Assembly: GCA_916048095.2 (NCBI GenBank)
Contig: OU696588.1
Span: forward strand, 4,748,501 to 4,812,500
Reading direction: 5' to 3'
From: Sacculina carcini
Taxonomy: Eukaryota > Arthropoda > Thecostraca > Sacculinidae
Length of the DNA stretch: 64,000 nt
The position numbers and the translations under genes were made by a program. Below the pieces are notes generated by a model. That model saw only the letters and a program-made list of their open reading frames with translations, was not told the origin of the DNA and did no database searches. Positions 60,334-64,000 of the stretch are shown one piece after another (the stretch's first letter is position 1; every line of letters begins with the position of its first letter).

Positions 60334-63300
60334 TAGCATTAAAACCCGCCCGTTGTGCGGAAGAATTCATAAAAATATTGCAAATTAAAAATAAATAAGG
60401 CAAACTCATAAAAACCTTAATCAATTAAAAAGTCTAAATTTCATTATTTTTAATTTACATTTTGACAAAATATTTTCACTCAGCCCGCCTCATATTTAAA
60501 CCCGGCCGACGTGCGGAATAATTCAGAACTCGAACACCATCCGTTCTGGTTCTTGAAGTCAAATCCATTAGTTTTGTATATGAATTCATTCTACACGGTG
60601 AAATTGAACGTTTTATTGCTGCCCGCGGGACATTTTTATTTCATAAAAATGAGCCATCGCTTTGTTTGCGTTTGAAGCCCCTGATAATTGAACCAGCGAA
60701 CCATGAGCCAGCGCAATTATGTCACCTCATATTCAAGCATACATACACAGACAGACAGATAATTTCTTCTTTATGTATATACTAGCATTAAAACCCGCCC
60801 GTTGTGCGGAAGAATTCATAAAAATATTGCAAATTAAAAATAAATAAGGCAAACTCATAAAAACCTTAATCAATTAAAAAGTCTAAATTTCATTATTTTT
60901 AATTTACATTTTGACAAAATATTTTCACTCAGCCCGCCTCATATTTAAACCCGGCCGACGTGCGGAATAATTCAGAACTCGAACACCATCCGTTCTGGTT
61001 CTTGAAGTCAAATCCATTAGTTTTGTATATGAATTCATTCTACACGGTGAAATTGAACGTTTTATTGCTGCCCGCGGGACATTTTTATTTCATAAAAATG
61101 AGCCATCGCTTCGTTTGCGTTTGAAGCCCCTGATCATTGAACCAGCGAACCATGAACCAGCGCAATTATGTCACCTCATATTCAAGCATACATACACAGA
61201 CAGACAGATAATTTCTTCTTTATGTATATATATAGCATTAAAACCGCATTAAAACCCGCCCGTTGTGAGGAACAATTCATAAAAATATTGCAAATTAAAA
61301 ATAAATAAGGCAAACTCATGAAGACCTTAATCAATTAAAAAGTCTAAATTTCATTATTTTTAATTTTATTTTGACAAAATATTTTCACTCAACCCGCCTC
61401 ATATTTAAACCCGCCCGACGTGAGGAAAAATTCAGAACTCGAACACCATCCGTTCTGGTTCTTGAAGTCAAATCCATTAGTTTTGTATATGAATTCATTC
61501 TATACGGTGAAATTGAACGTTTTATTGCTGCCCGCGGGACATTTTATTTCATAAAAATGAGCCATCGCTTCGTTTGCGTTTGAAGCCCCTGATAATTGAA
61601 CCAGCGAACCATGAGCCAGCGCAATTATGTCACCTCATATTCAAGCATACATACACAGACAGACAGATAATTTCTTCTTTATGTATATATATAGCATTAA
61701 AACCCGCCCGTTGTTCGGAGCAATTCATAACATGAAATTCATATTCAATTCATAAAAAAATATGGAAAAATAAAAATGAAATAGGGTACACTCATAAAAA
61801 TATTAATCAATTGAAAATTAAAAGTTTAATTATTTTTATTTCGACACAATATTTCCCCTCAGTCCGCCTGAGTCATTTTTAAACCCGCCCGTCGTGCTGA
61901 ATAATTCAGAACTCGAACACGATCCGTTCTGCATCTTGAAGTCAAATCCATTGGTTTTGTGTATGGATTAATTCTACAGGGTAAATTGAACGTTCTATTG
62001 TCTATAGTTGCTGCCCGCGGAACATTTTTATTTTTAAAAAAAACCCTTTTTTTAAATGAAACATTTGAAAAAATGATCTAAAAACACTTTTTTAAGCCCA
62101 CCCGTCGTGCGGAACAATTCATACAATAAAATTCATATCAAATCCTTAAAATATAATGAATACAAATTGAAAAGCAAAAAATGTAACCTATAAATATCTT
62201 AACCAATAGAAAAGTCTAAATGTGAATATTTTTGTTCTTATTTTGACAAATATTATCCCTCAACCCGCCTGATATATAAATCTGCCCGTCGTGTGGTATA
62301 ATTCAGAACACAAACACGAAACAAACAATGAAAGATGATGAAATCTTTTCATCAGACTGTTTCCAAACTATATTTATTACTTAACATCATTCCCCAATAT
62401 CATTTGCTTAAGTACTATTTCACTTTTACCGCTATAATATTTATTGTTAAAATTTATATATTTTCCGCTATCATTAAAACCCAATATAACCTGAGTCAAA
62501 CCTACCCAACCCAACCCAACCATTCAATCTTGACCGCTCTCAGCCTAGTCTGAGGTGATTTAACTTATTAGTTTGTGATCACAAAATATACTGATGCGAT
62601 CATAATTTGTAATCAGAAGACTGAGATTATCTACCCCAGGGGTCCCAAACACGCGGCCCACCAATACTTTTCTCTCAACCCGCCAATATAGTATCGGGAC
62701 CAAACTGTAAGGTAGCTAAATTCACATTTGTTGCATAATGCGATATAATTTTACACCATTATCATATTATCTCATAATTCCCGGTTAATGCTTCCACTAA
62801 TGCATCATATTCATACAGTTGTTATTTTTTGGATTACATCGATAATGCAGCCCTTGATATTACAGCCGATATTATATTATGCAATCTATATTCTGCTACG
62901 TATTATTCCTAATACATATATCATCAGATCGCAAAATATATTTAAAGGTTCACATCATTCTCCAAAATCATTTGCTTAAGAGCTATTCTACTTTTATCGC
63001 TAGAATATTTACTGCTAGCAAAATATCATATACCTCGCTATCATTTAAACCCACTCTTTATAGATACATTTAATTCGCCCGTCGTGCGGAACAGTTCATA
63101 AAATATAATTAATATTCAATTCATAAAAAAATTAGTGCAAATTGAAAAAGAAAAACAAACCCACAGGAAAGTTATAGCTAATCTAAAAGTCTAAATGTGA
63201 AATTTATGTTTCAATTTAGAAAACATGTTTTTCCACAACACTATCAAAACAATGCAACCTTCTGTCATCTCTATAATTCCAGGTTAATGCTTCCGCTAAA

Positions 63301-64000
63301 ACAGCATAAGTTGGCATTACATGATATTGCAACCCATATCCTTATGCAACTTATGCTTATGCAACTTGAAATTAAACCAATTAAATTACACAGTTAAATT
63401 CAGTAGTTTACTTTGTTCCCAATAGCATTTTACCCGCCCGTCGTGCGGAACGTTATTGAGGACAATAAAGCCTTTATATTCAGTAGAGTGTAGCATTAAT
63501 TAAACTGTACGCAATAAAACCACACCATCCATGCTTGGAGATAATATGATGCATTCTTAATTGTGATTGGGATTCAGTGAAATTTAATCGGTGTATATTC
63601 CTGTGTAATCGCAAGTGCGCATAATAGCTGTCAAATTGGCAATATGTCCTTTTGACTTTACACCGCCGTAACTTCCTTCAGATACCCTTTGGAAAATTAC
63701 AAATTATACCGTATTGTAGAAGAAAAGATTTCTAGAACGATGGTATGATTTATTTTTATGTGTAACAAATAGTTACTGAGAAATAGTAGAAAAATGAATT
63801 AATTTTAGTCGCCCGGTGTTCAAGTGTAATTTTGGATGTATTTGAGAATTTTGCCAATTTTACACGTTTTTTGTATCATTTGTGGGTATAAATTACACCT
63901 TTTCTTGTAGAACACAAAATTCTCTACACAGTAGTATATTCCTGTGTAATCGCAAGTGCGCATAATAGCTGTCAAATTGGCAATATGTCCTTTTGACTTT
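60334..64000 (+). mobile_element. Tandem-structured repeat element, copy 2 (truncated by window end)
   Basis: Same family as 14510-18641. It has three full units of about 450 bp (60334, 60783, about 61233), a divergent fourth at 61692, CCCGCCCGTCGTGCGG-type modules to 63432, and the 345-bp repeats from 63601. It retains about 660 bp (about 62920-63590) absent from copy 1, and shares a conserved 72-codon stretch at 62335. Similarity to copy 1 is high by eye. Confidence 0.8.

Overview
This window is nuclear DNA from an invertebrate metazoan. Its genes are split into small GC-rich exons, the introns and spacers are AT-rich, and the sequence is full of (CA/TG)n tracts, minisatellites and mobile elements. 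Three conserved animal genes can be read exon by exon with every splice phase closing: the C-terminal half of a Piwi-clade Argonaute, a MAD2-type spindle-checkpoint HORMA protein, and a sphingomyelin synthase. The phylum cannot be fixed from this sequence alone.

Layout. 0.8-7.3 kb: the last nine exons of piwi (+), with the complete DEDH slicer tetrad. 7.8-11.3 kb: a decayed CR1-group LINE whose ORF2 carries a 2A-like DIETNPGP motif. 11.3-14.3 kb: mostly non-coding. 14.4-20.2 kb: an unrecognised two-exon gene (+) whose single intron holds a 4.1-kb tandem-structured repeat element and a hAT remnant. 20.8-26.0 kb: MAD2 (-), with a LINE 3' fragment and a SINE in its introns. 27.3-27.8 kb: a possible divergent pair of first exons. 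28.4-36.9 kb: two Ac-like hAT elements with perfect 8-bp target duplications, one of them carrying a nested MITE, plus a 1.35-kb minisatellite. 37.0-39.8 kb: an Arg/Gln-rich protein gene (+). 40.9-51.5 kb: sphingomyelin synthase (-), lying tail to tail with that gene. 52.2-57.3 kb: LINE debris, including a nearly full-length L2-like element (-) broken by a tRNA-derived SINE. 58.7-59.5 kb: an acidic repeat ORF (-). 60.3 kb to the end: a second copy of the tandem-structured element.

The genes have no common pathway. What links them is intron architecture. Nearly every 3' splice site in all of them is preceded by a sense-strand (TG)n tract instead of a classical pyrimidine tract, and many 5' splice sites are followed by CA-rich sequence. 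That arrangement could fold the intron into a hairpin, and it helped locate the first exon of sphingomyelin synthase. Two splice junctions of piwi have also been multiplied in tandem, 8-fold for an acceptor and 3-fold for a donor. These two observations are the most unusual things in the window.
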